Under the pieces are notes generated by a model that made no database searches, was not told the origin of the DNA, and saw nothing but the letters and a program-made list of their open reading frames with translations. Positions 19,105 to 28,254 of a stretch of DNA of 64,000 nt are shown piece after piece. The first letter of the stretch is position 1, and the number at the start of each line of letters is the position of its first letter. The DNA is taken from positions 62,001 through 126,000 of the forward strand of contig NZ_AYJW01000001.1 in the NCBI RefSeq assembly GCF_000497205.1, in the 5' to 3' direction. A program made the translations under genes and the position numbers. This DNA is from Saccharopolyspora rectivirgula DSM 43747. Its GTDB lineage: Bacteria > Actinomycetota > Actinomycetes > Mycobacteriales > Pseudonocardiaceae.

Positions 19105-20292
19105 ATGCCCGCAGCGCGCAAACTCCAGCCCCTCCCCGTACCCCTCGGCGACCGGGCCCTGGAGATCGTTCCGGCGCTGCGCGACGCCCTCGACGGAACC
19201 GGTCCCGCGCTGCTCCCGGTGCCGGCGCAGGACCCCGCACGAGCCAGCCGGATCGCCGACGCCCTCGACGCGGCGAACCCCCTCGGGGCCGACGAGGACA
19301 GCCCGGACGACCCGACCGCCCTGGTGATCGCGACCTCCGGCTCGACCGGCCAGCCCAAGGGCGTGCTGCTGTCCGCGGCCGCGCTGCGCGCCTCCGCCGA
19401 AGCCACCCACCGGCGACTGCACGGCCCGGGCAGCTGGCTGCTGGCGCTGCCGGCCAACCACATCGCCGGGATCCAAGTGCTGGTGCGCGCCCTGCTGGCC
19501 GGTCGCCCGGTGGAGGCGGTGGACACCACCGACGGCTTCCGGCCCGACCGCTTCACCACCGCCGCCCGCCGCGTCCTGCAGGACAGCGGCCCCCACTACA
19601 CCTCGCTGGTGCCCACCCAGCTCACCCGACTGCTCAACTCCCCCGAGGAAGGGCTCGCCGAGCTGCGGAAGTTCGACGCCGTCCTGGTCGGCGGCGCGGC
19701 TGCACCGCCCGACCTGCTGAACCGGGCCGCTGAAGCCGACGTCCAGGTCGTCACCACCTACGGGATGAGCGAAACCGCCGGCGGCTGCGTCTACGACGGG
19801 CAGCCGCTGGACATCACCGACGTCGAGCTGGACACCTCCGGGCGGATCTCGCTGGCCGGGCCGATGCTGGCCCGCGGCTACCGCAACCACCCCGGTTCCG
19901 ACGCGTTCCAGGACGGCTGGTTCCGCACCGGTGACCTCGGCCGCTGGCGCGACGGCCGGTTGGAAGTCCTCGGCCGCGCCGACGACCTGATCATCACCGG
20001 CGGCGTGAACGTGGCCCCGCTGCCGATCGAGCGAGTGCTGTCCGCCCAGCAGGGGGTGCGGGAGGTGTGCGTGCTGGGCGTCCCCCACCCCGAATGGGGC
20101 CAGGCGGTGGTCGCCGCCGTGGTGCCGACCGACCCGGATTCCCCACCGGACCGGACCGCGCTGCAGAGCGCGGTGCGGGAGCAGCTCGGCGCCCCCTCGG
20201 TCCCCAAGCACGTCCTGTTCCTGCCCGAACTCCCGCTGCGGGGACCGGGAAAACCGGACCGCCGCGCGCTGTCCGCCCTGTTCAGGAGCTGA
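19105..20292 (+). CDS. menE: o-Succinylbenzoate-CoA ligase
   Basis: Adenylate-forming ligase that activates o-succinylbenzoate before MenB acts. The 395-residue protein has the ATP/AMP P-loop ATSGSTGQPKGVLLS, TTYGMSETAGGCVYDG, WFRTGDLGRW, RADDLIITGGVNVAP (hinge and C-domain) and the catalytic Lys region LRGPGKPDRRALS. The short N-terminal domain is normal for MenE. The start is ATG at 19105. The 233 nt between menB and menE hold the menB hairpin and no gene. menA follows after 33 nt, so menE and menA probably form an operon. Confidence 0.94.
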   Translation: MPAARKLQPLPVPLGDRALEIVPALRDALDGTGPALLPVPAQDPARASRIADALDAANPLGADEDSPDDPTALVIATSGSTGQPKGVLLSAAALRASAEATHRRLHGPGSWLLALPANHIAGIQVLVRALLAGRPVEAVDTTDGFRPDRFTTAARRVLQDSGPHYTSLVPTQLTRLLNSPEEGLAELRKFDAVLVGGAAAPPDLLNRAAEADVQVVTTYGMSETAGGCVYDGQPLDITDVELDTSGRISLAGPMLARGYRNHPGSDAFQDGWFRTGDLGRWRDGRLEVLGRADDLIITGGVNVAPLPIERVLSAQQGVREVCVLGVPHPEWGQAVVAAVVPTDPDSPPDRTALQSAVREQLGAPSVPKHVLFLPELPLRGPGKPDRRALSALFRS

Positions 20293-20325
20293 CCGCCGGC
20301 AACCGGGGAACCCGAATGGACGAAG

Positions 20326-21207
20326 ATGGCAGTTATGGCGACTGTCGCTCAGTGGATCGAAGGCGCGCGCATCCGCACCCTGCCGAACGCGATCGCCCCG
20401 GTGATCGCCGGTACCGGGGCGGCAGCGGGCATCGACAGCTTCAACCCGGTCACCGCGCTGCTCGCGCTCCTGGTAGCACTCCTGCTGATCATCGGGGTGA
20501 ACTACGCCAACGACTACTCCGACGGCATCCGCGGCACCGACTTCAGCCGGGTCGGGCCGCTGCGCCTGGTGGGTTCCGGTGCCGCCCGCCCGGAAGCGGT
20601 CCGCAACGCGGCGTGGGCGTGCTTCGCCCTGGCCGCGGTCGCCGGACTGGCGATCGTGGTGCTGACCGGGCACTGGTGGCTGCTGGCGGTCGGCGCGCTG
20701 TGCATCCTCGGTGCCTGGTTCTACACCGGGGGCAAGCGCCCCTACGGCTACGCCGGGCTCGGCGAGATAGCGGTCTTCCTGTTCTTCGGCCTGGTCGCGG
20801 TGCTCGGCACCCTGTACGTGCAGGCCGGGACGATCACCGGGTTCAGCATCGGGGCCGCGGTGGCGGTCGGCTCGTTCTCCAGCGCGGTGCTGGTGGCCAA
20901 CAACCTCCGGGACATCCCGACCGACCTGGAGTCCGGGAAGCGCACCCTCGCCGTCATCCTCGGGGACCGGGACAGCCGCACGCTCTACGTGGCGCTGGTG
21001 CTGGTCCCGTACCTGATGTCGCTGCTGATCGGCCTGCGCAACTCCTGGGCGCTGCTGGCCTTCCTGTCCTTGCCGCTGCTGGTGGTGCCGCTGCGCACGG
21101 TCGTCGGCGGAGCGATGGGCCGGCAGTTGATCCCCACCTTGCGGGACACCGGGCTGGCCATGCTGGCCTGGTCGGTGCTGACGGCGATCGCGCTGGCGAT
21201 CGGGTAG
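20326..21207 (+). CDS. menA: 1,4-dihydroxy-2-naphthoate polyprenyltransferase
   Basis: UbiA-superfamily integral membrane enzyme that attaches the polyprenyl tail to dihydroxynaphthoate, forming demethylmenaquinone for MenG. The 293 residues have about eight or nine hydrophobic helices. The two aspartate motifs that bind Mg-diphosphate are NYANDYSDG and DIPTDLESGKRTLAV. The characteristic N-terminus ARIRTLPNAIAPVIAGTG is present. ATG 20326 is used; ATG 20335 is a possible second start. A convergent lipoprotein gene ends 12 nt beyond it. Confidence 0.95.
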   Translation: MAVMATVAQWIEGARIRTLPNAIAPVIAGTGAAAGIDSFNPVTALLALLVALLLIIGVNYANDYSDGIRGTDFSRVGPLRLVGSGAARPEAVRNAAWACFALAAVAGLAIVVLTGHWWLLAVGALCILGAWFYTGGKRPYGYAGLGEIAVFLFFGLVAVLGTLYVQAGTITGFSIGAAVAVGSFSSAVLVANNLRDIPTDLESGKRTLAVILGDRDSRTLYVALVLVPYLMSLLIGLRNSWALLAFLSLPLLVVPLRTVVGGAMGRQLIPTLRDTGLAMLAWSVLTAIALAIG

Positions 21208-21219
21208 CGCGGGCCCGGT

Positions 21220-21780
21220 TCAGCGGGCCACCGCGGCGAGCACGTACTGGGCGATCCCCTGGGCCGTCTCGCACTGGGTGGAGTCGGCTTCCGCTGCGAT
21301 CACCGAGACCTGCAGGGCAGCTCCGTCGACCGGGGCGTAGACGGTGCAGTCCCCGGCGCGGAGCAGCTGGGTCCCGGTGACGTCGCCGAGGTCGACCTCC
21401 GCGCGGCCGAGATCGGTGTACTCGGGCGGCTGAGCGGCGAGCAGCACGGAGCGGGTCCCGTCCTGCTCCGGGAACTGGCAGCCGCGCACCGGGGAGCCGG
21501 CCCCGAGCTTCCGCGGCCGGCCGGGCTCCACCGGGAAGGCCAACTGCGCCAGGTCGTCGGTGCTGACCAGCTGGCACAGCTCCTCAGCCGGAGCGCGGTC
21601 CAGGTGAACTCGTTGCGCGGGCTCCACTTCCCGGGTGATCGAGGGCGTCACCGCGTCGATCGTGGTGGTTTCGGTGTCGCTGGTGGTCTCGGCGGGCGGT
21701 TGCGGCTGCTCCGCGCTGCACGCGGCGAGCAGTCCCGCGGCGGCCACCACGCCCCATCGCGCCGAAAGCTTCACCTGCAC
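21220..21780 (-). CDS. Lipoprotein, DUF3558-like
   Basis: A 186-residue exported lipoprotein. The signal sequence ends in the lipobox LAAC with C21 as the acylated residue. It is followed by a Thr/Glu/Pro linker and a domain with CQLVSTDDLAQLAF, GCQFPEQDGTRSVLLAAQ and a late CETAQGIAQYVL. Four cysteines after the lipobox could form two disulfides. The pattern recalls DUF3558 lipoproteins of actinobacteria. Its function is unknown. It is convergent with menA. Confidence 0.75.
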   Translation of the reverse strand: MQVKLSARWGVVAAAGLLAACSAEQPQPPAETTSDTETTTIDAVTPSITREVEPAQRVHLDRAPAEELCQLVSTDDLAQLAFPVEPGRPRKLGAGSPVRGCQFPEQDGTRSVLLAAQPPEYTDLGRAEVDLGDVTGTQLLRAGDCTVYAPVDGAALQVSVIAAEADSTQCETAQGIAQYVLAAVAR

Positions 21781-21793
21781 CTGCCTTCCCAGA

Positions 21794-22894
21794 TCAGCCG
21801 CCGACCGGGAACTGCCCGGTGGCGTGGAAGTGGTCCAGTGCGGACACCGGCCCGGACAGGGCCAGGTCGTGCGCTGCGACCCACTCGTCGTCGTAGTACG
21901 TGTGCGTGTAGCGCTCGCCGCCGTCGCAGAGCAGCGTCACGATGCTGCCGCGCTGTCCGGTGCGCAGCATTTCCGCCACCAGTTGGAAGGCGCCCCACAG
22001 GTTGGTCCCGGTGGAGCCGCCGACGCGCCGCCCCAGGACGTTCGACGCGAACCGGGCGGTGGCGATCGAGGCGGCGTCCGGCACCTTGATCATCCGGTCG
22101 ATGACCTGGCCGATGAAGGAGGGCTCGACGCGCGGGCGGCCGATCCCTTCGATCAGCGAGGCGCTGCAGCTGGTGAGGGTGGTGTCACCGTGCCGCCAGG
22201 CGTCGAAGAACACCGAGTGCTCCGGGTCGACCACGGCCAGCCGGGTGCGGTACCGGCGGTAGCGCAGGTACCGGCCGATGGTCGCGCTGGTGCCTCCGGT
22301 GCCGGCCCCGACGACGACCCAGGCCGGTTCCGGGTGCGGTTCCATGGCGAGCTGGGTGAAGATCGATTCGGCGATGTTGTTGTTGCCGCGCCAGTCGGTG
22401 GCGCTCTCGGCGTAGGTGAACTGGTCCATGAAGTGGCCGCCGAGCTCGGCGGCCAACCGGCGGGACTCGCTGTAGATGGCCCCCGGGTCTTCGACGAAGT
22501 GGCACTTCCCGCCGTGCCATTCGATCAGTTCGACCTTCTCGCGGCTGGTGGACTGCGGGACGACGGCGATGAACGGCAGCCCCAGCATGCGGGCGAAGTA
22601 CGCCTCGGAAACCGCGGTGGAACCGGAGGAGGCCTCGATGACCGGCGTGTTCTTGGTCACCCAGCCGTTGCAGATCGCGTGCAGGAACAGGGATCTGGCC
22701 AACCGGTGCTTCAAGGAACCCGTCGGGTGCGTTGACTCGTCCTTGAGGTAAAGATCAATTCCCCATTCCGGGGGCAGCGGATACCGCAGCAGGTGGGTGT
22801 CGGCGCTGCGGTTGGCGTCGGCTTCGATGATTCGGACTGCTTCGCTGGTCCAGGCGCGGTGTTGCGCGCTGGAGCGGTCGAGGTCAACGGTCAC
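21794..22894 (-). CDS. cds1: PLP-dependent cysteine desulfhydrase-like enzyme (Cds1 type)
   Basis: A 366-residue fold-type II PLP enzyme of the cysteine synthase family. K62 in [13 protein letters not shown] should bind [19 protein letters not shown] is the phosphate/substrate loop, and [16 protein letters not shown] is the glycine-rich phosphate cup. The long family form with [12 protein letters not shown] and [18 protein letters not shown] resembles mycobacterial Cds1, which degrades L-cysteine to sulfide and pyruvate. Cysteine synthase activity is an alternative. Its ATG overlaps the stop of the DUF4229 gene as ATGA. Confidence 0.85.
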   Translation of the reverse strand: MTVDLDRSSAQHRAWTSEAVRIIEADANRSADTHLLRYPLPPEWGIDLYLKDESTHPTGSLKHRLARSLFLHAICNGWVTKNTPVIEASSGSTAVSEAYFARMLGLPFIAVVPQSTSREKVELIEWHGGKCHFVEDPGAIYSESRRLAAELGGHFMDQFTYAESATDWRGNNNIAESIFTQLAMEPHPEPAWVVVGAGTGGTSATIGRYLRYRRYRTRLAVVDPEHSVFFDAWRHGDTTLTSCSASLIEGIGRPRVEPSFIGQVIDRMIKVPDAASIATARFASNVLGRRVGGSTGTNLWGAFQLVAEMLRTGQRGSIVTLLCDGGERYTHTYYDDEWVAAHDLALSGPVSALDHFHATGQFPVGG

Positions 22895-23208
22895 TGCTGC
22901 TCGGTGTTTTCCCCACGCAGTTCAGCGCGCAGCTGCTCCCGGCGCTGCCGCCGGGCGGCCGTTCGTTCCGCGATCCCGGTCGCGACCCGCCGGCGGAGCC
23001 CGCTGAACACGAACATCGACAGCGGCATCACTACCACAACTGAAACCGCAGCCGCCACCAGCAGCGGAACGCCGATCAGCACCAGCACGGCGGCCACGAG
23101 GACCAGCAGGCCGAACCGGGCGACCGTGTAAAGGGCCAGGTCCCGGGCGAGACTGGTGGTCGCCGTTGTTCCGGTCTTCTCTGGTTCCTGCTGCTCCGGC
23201 ACGTTCAC
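22891..23208 (-). CDS. DUF4229 small membrane protein
   Basis: A 105-residue protein with two adjacent transmembrane helices (about 28-48 and 50-70), a hydrophilic acidic N-terminus and a basic C-terminus rich in Arg. This is the DUF4229 pattern, which in mycobacteria also sits between the cytochrome c maturation and men genes, from memory. The start is GTG at 23208. It is translationally coupled to the cysteine desulfhydrase gene and divergent from bldC. Its function is unknown. Confidence 0.8.
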   Translation of the reverse strand: MNVPEQQEPEKTGTTATTSLARDLALYTVARFGLLVLVAAVLVLIGVPLLVAAAVSVVVVMPLSMFVFSGLRRRVATGIAERTAARRQRREQLRAELRGENTEQQ

Positions 23209-23391
23209 CAGGGTAGAGGACGCACGTCGGGGATCTTCGGCAGGAGCTGCGCGGGCTCGACGTCGCCCGAAGAGTGGTTTTCGTCCCTTACTTTCCCTTT
23301 ACCTAAACCCAAATGTTCGAGTACCTGACCATGTAAGTGTCAGGATGCGACCGGAATGCCCGAATAACCATCTTCGGAAACTGGAGGTCCT

Positions 23392-23616
23392 GTGACCGCA
23401 ACGACCCAGCAGTCCCGCCAGAACGGCCAGGAGCAGCTCCTCACCCCCGGGGAGGTCGCAGCTCTGTTCCGGGTCGACCCGAAGACCGTGACGCGCTGGG
23501 CAACCGCTGGGCGGATCGGTTCCATCCGGACTCCTGGCGGTCACCGCCGGTTCCGCGAGTCCGAGGTCCGCGCACTGCTGGCCGAGCTCACCAACGAGGC
23601 CAAGCGTCCTTCCTGA
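23392..23616 (+). CDS. bldC: Developmental regulator BldC (MerR-like HTH)
   Basis: A 74-residue DNA-binding protein almost entirely composed of the BldC winged-helix domain: LLTPGEVAALFRVDPKTVTRWATAGRI then GSIRTPGGHRRFRESEVRALL. In Streptomyces BldC controls the onset of aerial growth by cooperative binding to promoters. The GTG at 23392 has GGAGG 4 nt upstream. The 183-nt divergent region before it contains AT-rich stretches (CTTACTTTCCCTTTACC) and probably its promoter. A compound hairpin follows. Confidence 0.95.
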   Translation: MTATTQQSRQNGQEQLLTPGEVAALFRVDPKTVTRWATAGRIGSIRTPGGHRRFRESEVRALLAELTNEAKRPS

Positions 23617-23630
23617 AAGCCGGGTCGCCG

Positions 23631-23680
23631 CTGGCCACTGGCCGGGGAAGGGCCGCTCCGCGGTCTCCCCGGTCGGCCAG
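23631..23680 (+). terminator. Compound hairpin after bldC
   Basis: CTGGCC (23631-23636) with GGCCAG (23675-23680) and, inside it, CCGGGGA (23642-23648) with TCCCCGG (23666-23672) give a two-part stem 14 nt past the bldC stop. It is a likely T-less terminator. Confidence 0.5.
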
Positions 23681-23815
23681 CAGCCGGCACGGCGCACCAC
23701 CTCGCCACCCCCGAGCACGTTGAGCAACGGGCAGCAAGAGATTCATCACTAGCCGTGAACCGCCCAGACCGGATGTTCAGCTAATCTCGGTAGCAGGAAG
23801 CTTGGAGGTGGCCAC

Positions 23816-24004
23816 ATGATCTATGTCCTGGCGGCGATCGGCGCGGTCACGCTCGCTGTGCTGATGTGGCGGGCCTTCGGCCCCGACACCACCGCGTTCG
23901 AGCAGCGCTCCAACCGACGTCCGGTGGCGCCAGACGACGATCCCGAGTTCCTGCGGCGGATCAGCGAACAGCAGCGCAAGCAGCGCCCCGGAGAGGAGAA
24001 CTGA
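23816..24004 (+). CDS. Small single-helix membrane protein
   Basis: 62 residues: an N-terminal transmembrane helix (IYVLAAIGAVTLAVLMWRAF) followed by a hydrophilic tail rich in Arg, Gln, Asp and Pro. GGAGG lies 7 nt before the ATG, and third-position GC is high, so it looks like a real gene. I do not recognise a family. It lies between bldC and a convergent ParA-like gene. Confidence 0.6.
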   Translation: MIYVLAAIGAVTLAVLMWRAFGPDTTAFEQRSNRRPVAPDDDPEFLRRISEQQRKQRPGEEN

Positions 24005-24037
24005 CGGGCGGGCCGGAGCGGAGCGGTTCCCGCCCGT
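24004..24037. terminator. Bidirectional terminator between convergent genes
   Basis: ACGGGCGGG (24004-24012) and CCCGCCCGT (24029-24037) form a perfect 9-bp stem exactly in the 38-nt gap between two converging genes. Confidence 0.6.
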
Positions 24038-24042
24038 TCGCA

Positions 24043-25437
24043 TCAGCTCAGTTGTTGCCGCCCCGCTGCGTGCGGGAAGTCGTCCGCCACGATCGCAGCC
24101 AGCTCCAGCAGCGCCAGCCTGGTGCGCGAAGCCAGTTGGTCGAGCTCCACTTCCGCGCCTTCTTCCAGATGCGGGTCGAACGGGATCTTCGCCACCGCCC
24201 GGCAACGGGACGCGAAGTGCGCCGTGAGCTTGTCGATGTCCACCTTCTTGGCGGACGGCCGCACCGAGTTGATCACCGTCACCGACCGGGCCACCAGGTC
24301 CCCGTACCCGTGGGCGTCCAGCCAGTCCAATGTGGCCGAAGCGCTGCGGGCTCCGTCGATGGAGCTGGACGAGATGATGACCAGTGAATCGGCGATGTCC
24401 AGCACGCCTTTCATCGCCGAGTGCATCAAACCGGTTCCGCAGTCGGTGAGCACCACGTTGTAGAAGTGCTCGAGCAGGGTCACCGTGCGCCGGTAGTCGT
24501 CTTCGCTGAAAGCCTCCGAAACCGCCGGGTCCTGTTCGCTGGCGAGGACCTCCAACCGACTGGGCCCCTGGGACGTGTAGGTCCGGATGTCGCTGTACTT
24601 GCGGATCCGGGCGGCGTCCCGCAGCAGGTGCCGCACCGTGGCGGTGGTTTCCAGCGGGATCTTCTGGCTGAGGGTGCCGCGGTCGGGGTTCGCGTCCACC
24701 GCGATCACCCGGTCGCCGCGCAGCGACGCGAAGGTCGCCCCGAGCGTGGCGGTGGTGGTGGTCTTGCCCACCCCGCCCTTCAAGCTCAGCATCGCGATCT
24801 TGTAGCAGCCCTGCAGCGGCTGGTTGATCCGCGCGATCAGCTCGCGGCGGTGACGGTCGGCGGGGCTCTCCCCGAGGTTGATCGTCTTGCCGGACAGCAA
24901 GTAGACGAACTTGCGCCAGCCGGACTGCGGGATGGGCTTGGCCTGCCGCAGCAGCTGGGCGGAGGACAGCTCCGGGGCGAATTGCCCGGGCTGGGCCGGG
25001 GGCGTCTGTCCGGGCTGCGGGCAGACCTGCCCGGGGACCGGCTGCTGCGCGAAACCGGCCTGCGGGTACGGGGCGGATTGCGCGTCACCCGCCTGCGGGT
25101 GGCCGGGGGACCCGCCGCCGTCGGCGGGAAGCTGCCCGTTGGGCGCCTGGGGCGAGCCGGGCTGCACCGGGTACGCCCCGGAAGTCGCCGGTTGTGGCCC
25201 AGAACTCGCCGGATCGGCGTAGAACTGCGGGTACTGCTGAGGCCCGGAAGTCGTTGGATCGGCGTACAGCGGTTGGGGTTGCGGCGCGGAAGGATCCACA
25301 TACGACGGTGCTGGATGGCCGCCCGCTGCCGGATTCCCGACCATCGGGTTCGTCCCGGGCTCGGTGTAGTGGTTCACCTGCGGTGCGCCGTCGGCCGCTT
25401 CCCGCTGAGCCTCGGGGTTGTCCTGGTTTCCGGTCAC
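24043..25437 (-). CDS. ParA/MinD-family ATPase with Pro/Gln-rich N-terminus (EspI-like)
   Basis: A 464-residue protein in two parts. The first 150 or so residues are low-complexity Pro, Gln, Gly and Ala with repeated YADPxxSGPQ units. The C-terminal half is a deviant Walker A ATPase: MLSLKGGVGKTTTTATLGA (near 218-236), VDANPDRGTLSQKI, and VVLTDCGTGLMHSAMKGVLD. This layout resembles EspI and related ATPases found in ESX loci and elsewhere in actinobacteria. No ESX genes are nearby, so a role in secretion is not implied. I use GTG 25437 with GGAGGGG upstream. An upstream start adding 32 residues is possible. Confidence 0.75.
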   Translation of the reverse strand: MTGNQDNPEAQREAADGAPQVNHYTEPGTNPMVGNPAAGGHPAPSYVDPSAPQPQPLYADPTTSGPQQYPQFYADPASSGPQPATSGAYPVQPGSPQAPNGQLPADGGGSPGHPQAGDAQSAPYPQAGFAQQPVPGQVCPQPGQTPPAQPGQFAPELSSAQLLRQAKPIPQSGWRKFVYLLSGKTINLGESPADRHRRELIARINQPLQGCYKIAMLSLKGGVGKTTTTATLGATFASLRGDRVIAVDANPDRGTLSQKIPLETTATVRHLLRDAARIRKYSDIRTYTSQGPSRLEVLASEQDPAVSEAFSEDDYRRTVTLLEHFYNVVLTDCGTGLMHSAMKGVLDIADSLVIISSSSIDGARSASATLDWLDAHGYGDLVARSVTVINSVRPSAKKVDIDKLTAHFASRCRAVAKIPFDPHLEEGAEVELDQLASRTRLALLELAAIVADDFPHAAGRQQLS

Positions 25438-25630
25438 CGTTGCCGTCCCCTCCAACACGATTCGAGCCGGTCCGCCGGCCCGAAACGGGCTCTCCAGCAA
25501 GGCACGGTAGTCCCCCGAGGCCCCGGAAGTCACCGGGCGGACGGGTTCGCAGCCGGCTCCGCCCGCCCCGCAGCTGCCGGCTCTCCAGCTGCTGCGCCGG
25601 TGACCGGGGAAAACTCCCGCGCCGGGCGGA

Positions 25631-26632
25631 CTACAGCCCAGCGTACGAGTGCAGGCCCGATACGACGATGTTCACGAAGAACAGGTTGAAGATCATCACC
25701 GCCAGGCCGAGGATGTTGATCCACGCCGCGCGAGCACCCCGCCAACCAGCGGTGGCCCGTGCGTGCAGGTAGGCAGCGTAGACGATCCAGGCGACCAGAG
25801 AAGTGGTTTCCTTCGGGTCCCACCCCCAGAAACGACCCCACGCGGCTTCCGCCCAGATGGCGCCCGCGATGATCGCGAACGTCCACATCGGGAAGATGAG
25901 CACCGTCGTGCGGTAGGCCAGCCGGTCCAGGGTTTGGCTGGTGGGCAGGCGGGAACCGAACTTGGCGAGCTTGAGCGGGTTGTTCTCGTGGCGCAGCCGG
26001 AGCAGGTACAGCAGGCTGGCCACGCCGGCGACCAGCAGCACACCGCTGGAGATCACCGCGGCCGAGACGTGGATCACGATCCAGTAGGACTGCAGGGCCG
26101 GCTGGAGCGGAGCGGCTTCCGCGTAGAGCACCGTCCCGGACAGGAACAGCAGCAGGACCACCGGCAGCATGAGGAAACCGCCGAGCGGACGCACCCGCAC
26201 CGCGCTCCCCGTCTGCGACTTGGCCAGGGCGTACAGCGTGACCAGCCAAGCGATGCAGGCGGCCAGGCAGATCGCGGAGCCGAACTCGTACATGTTGCCC
26301 CACGGCACCCGGTTGGTGGCCAGTCCGCGCAGCAGCAGCGAGGCGAAGTGCACCAGCACCCCGAGCACGGTCATGGACACGGCCATGCCGCCGAGCCGTT
26401 CCCGCAGCGGGCGCCGCTCCGGTTGCTCGATCCGCCCCACTTCCGGCGGGGCTTCGGCGACCGTGCTCCCGCCCCCGGCGCCGACCTGCGCGACCTCCTT
26501 GCGCCGCACCGCCTTGCCCGGGGTTCCGAAAGCGAATTCGCCGAGGTACAGCAACATCGCGAAGATGTAGATGACCACCGAGGTGGCGTACGCCATGTCG
26601 CTGTACGTCGACAGGGTCTGGTTGACCGGCAT
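25631..26632 (-). CDS. ccsB: Cytochrome c biogenesis protein CcsB/CcsA (haem handling)
   Basis: Haem-handling half of the system II cytochrome c synthase. The 333-residue polytopic protein has about eight hydrophobic segments and the family haem-binding signature WGRFWGWDPKETTSL, with conserved histidines in VLVHFASLL, VIHVSAA and the C-terminal SGLHSYAG. It works with ResB to carry haem across the membrane to apocytochromes. The ATG at 26632 overlaps the resB stop (TGATG). A 193-nt gap separates it from the ParA-like gene. Confidence 0.94.
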   Translation of the reverse strand: MPVNQTLSTYSDMAYATSVVIYIFAMLLYLGEFAFGTPGKAVRRKEVAQVGAGGGSTVAEAPPEVGRIEQPERRPLRERLGGMAVSMTVLGVLVHFASLLLRGLATNRVPWGNMYEFGSAICLAACIAWLVTLYALAKSQTGSAVRVRPLGGFLMLPVVLLLFLSGTVLYAEAAPLQPALQSYWIVIHVSAAVISSGVLLVAGVASLLYLLRLRHENNPLKLAKFGSRLPTSQTLDRLAYRTTVLIFPMWTFAIIAGAIWAEAAWGRFWGWDPKETTSLVAWIVYAAYLHARATAGWRGARAAWINILGLAVMIFNLFFVNIVVSGLHSYAGL

Positions 26633-28254
26633 CAGTTCTTCCCTTCGCGCGCGGTCCCGGCAGCCACACGTGACTGCGGCGACTCCCCTCCCGCAGTGCC
26701 CAGCAGGTCAGCAGCCAGCCGGGCGAATTCCTCGCCATAACCGGCCTGGTCGGTGCGGGCGAGGCCGCCCACTTCGACCACAGTACGTTCGCCGGAGCCG
26801 GCACCGGCCTCCGGGTTCGGCACCGCGCGCACCCAGATGCGGCGGCGCTTGATGCTCAGCGACACCATGAGCCCGCTGATCACCGCGATGGCCGAGACGA
26901 GGACCCACGGCTGGAACGGGTCGTGCGAGACCTGCAGGTTGACCCAGCGCTCCACGCCGTCGAAGCGGACGACGGTGCCGTCGTCGAGGCGGATCTCCTC
27001 GCCGAGGCGGAGGTTCTCCCGGGCCACCTGCTTCAACCGGCCCTGCTCGACCATGCTCTGGTCGACCCCGAAGATCGACTGGGGACGGCCGGAGTCCAGC
27101 CCGAGGTCGCCGCGCAGCACGTCGACCGCCACGGCGGGATCCTCCAACCCCGGGTACTGCGAGCTCAGCAAACTGCCCTCGAAGGACGCGGTGGGGGCGA
27201 ACAAGCCGGTGATGGCCAGCTGCTGCTCCCGCCGCTCCACCGGGTCGGTGACGCCGGGCCGGTCGAACTTGGTGGCCCCCTGGGAGAGCATGGTGTTGGG
27301 GTTCATCGGCTGCCACTGGACCAGCCCGGTGCGCCGCTGGCCGTCCGGCCAGATCACGGTGAACTGCGGGGCGTAGCCGTTGCCGGTCAGGTACACCCGG
27401 TCACCGGCGGTGCGCAGCGGGTGGTTGACCTCCAACTGGTACGGCCGCCAGACGTCGTTCTCCAAGTCCTCTCCGGACTGGTACTCCAGGTCGGCGCGGT
27501 AGTACTCGGCCTGCCCGTTGGGCAGGTAGTCGACGTCCAGGTCGTTCACCCGCACGCAGAACGGGTTGAGCTTGGTGCCGTCCACCGACAACCCGGGGCG
27601 GAACGAGTCGAAGTTGTAGGTTCCGGCGTTGCAGAAGGACGAGCCGTTGGCCATCACCACGACCTGGCCCTCGTAGCCGTACAGCTTGCCGCCGGCCACC
27701 CCGACGAGCAGGCCGACGAGCGCGAAGTGGAACAGCAGGTTCCCGACTTCCCGCAGGTAGCCGCGTTCCGCGCTGATCGAGCGGGCACCGTCCCCCTCGT
27801 CCCGCTCCACCAGCCGCCAGCCCTTCAGCCGGGTGCGGGCCGCGCTCATCACGTCATCGACCGACCGGTCCGATGTGGCGGTCTCGTAGTGCGGCATCCG
27901 GCGCAGGTTCCGCGGGGTGCGCACCGGTTTGGCGCGCCACTGCCGGTAGTGCTCGGCGGTGCGCGGCAGCAGGCACCCGATCAGCGAGATGAACAGCAGC
28001 ACGTAGATGGCTGCGAACCAGACCGAGCTGAACACCTCGAACATGCCTAGCTTGTCCAGCACCGGCGCCAGCTCGGGGTGCTTGTTGAAGTAGTCGTCCA
28101 CTCCGGACTGGTTGACCGAGCGCTGCGGGATCAACGCGCCCGGCAGCGCCGCCAGAGCCAACAGGAACAGCAGCACCAGCGCGGTGCGCATGGAAGTCAG
28201 ACCGCGCCAGGTGTTCCGGAGCAAGGCCAGCAGGGCCTTCAACTGGGTAAGCAT
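26632..28254 (-). CDS. resB: Cytochrome c biogenesis protein ResB (Ccs1)
   Basis: The 540-residue partner of CcsB in system II cytochrome c maturation. Three N-terminal transmembrane helices (near 22-42, 75-97 and 170-190), a large extracytoplasmic domain with YLTGNGYAPQFTVIWPDG, and a fourth helix near residue 455 (PWVLVSAIAVISGLMVSL) fit the family. SMRTALVLLFLLALAALPG is the typical first helix. Its ATG overlaps the ccdA stop as TGATG, so ccdA, resB and ccsB form one unit. Confidence 0.93.
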   Translation of the reverse strand: MLTQLKALLALLRNTWRGLTSMRTALVLLFLLALAALPGALIPQRSVNQSGVDDYFNKHPELAPVLDKLGMFEVFSSVWFAAIYVLLFISLIGCLLPRTAEHYRQWRAKPVRTPRNLRRMPHYETATSDRSVDDVMSAARTRLKGWRLVERDEGDGARSISAERGYLREVGNLLFHFALVGLLVGVAGGKLYGYEGQVVVMANGSSFCNAGTYNFDSFRPGLSVDGTKLNPFCVRVNDLDVDYLPNGQAEYYRADLEYQSGEDLENDVWRPYQLEVNHPLRTAGDRVYLTGNGYAPQFTVIWPDGQRRTGLVQWQPMNPNTMLSQGATKFDRPGVTDPVERREQQLAITGLFAPTASFEGSLLSSQYPGLEDPAVAVDVLRGDLGLDSGRPQSIFGVDQSMVEQGRLKQVARENLRLGEEIRLDDGTVVRFDGVERWVNLQVSHDPFQPWVLVSAIAVISGLMVSLSIKRRRIWVRAVPNPEAGAGSGERTVVEVGGLARTDQAGYGEEFARLAADLLGTAGGESPQSRVAAGTAREGKN

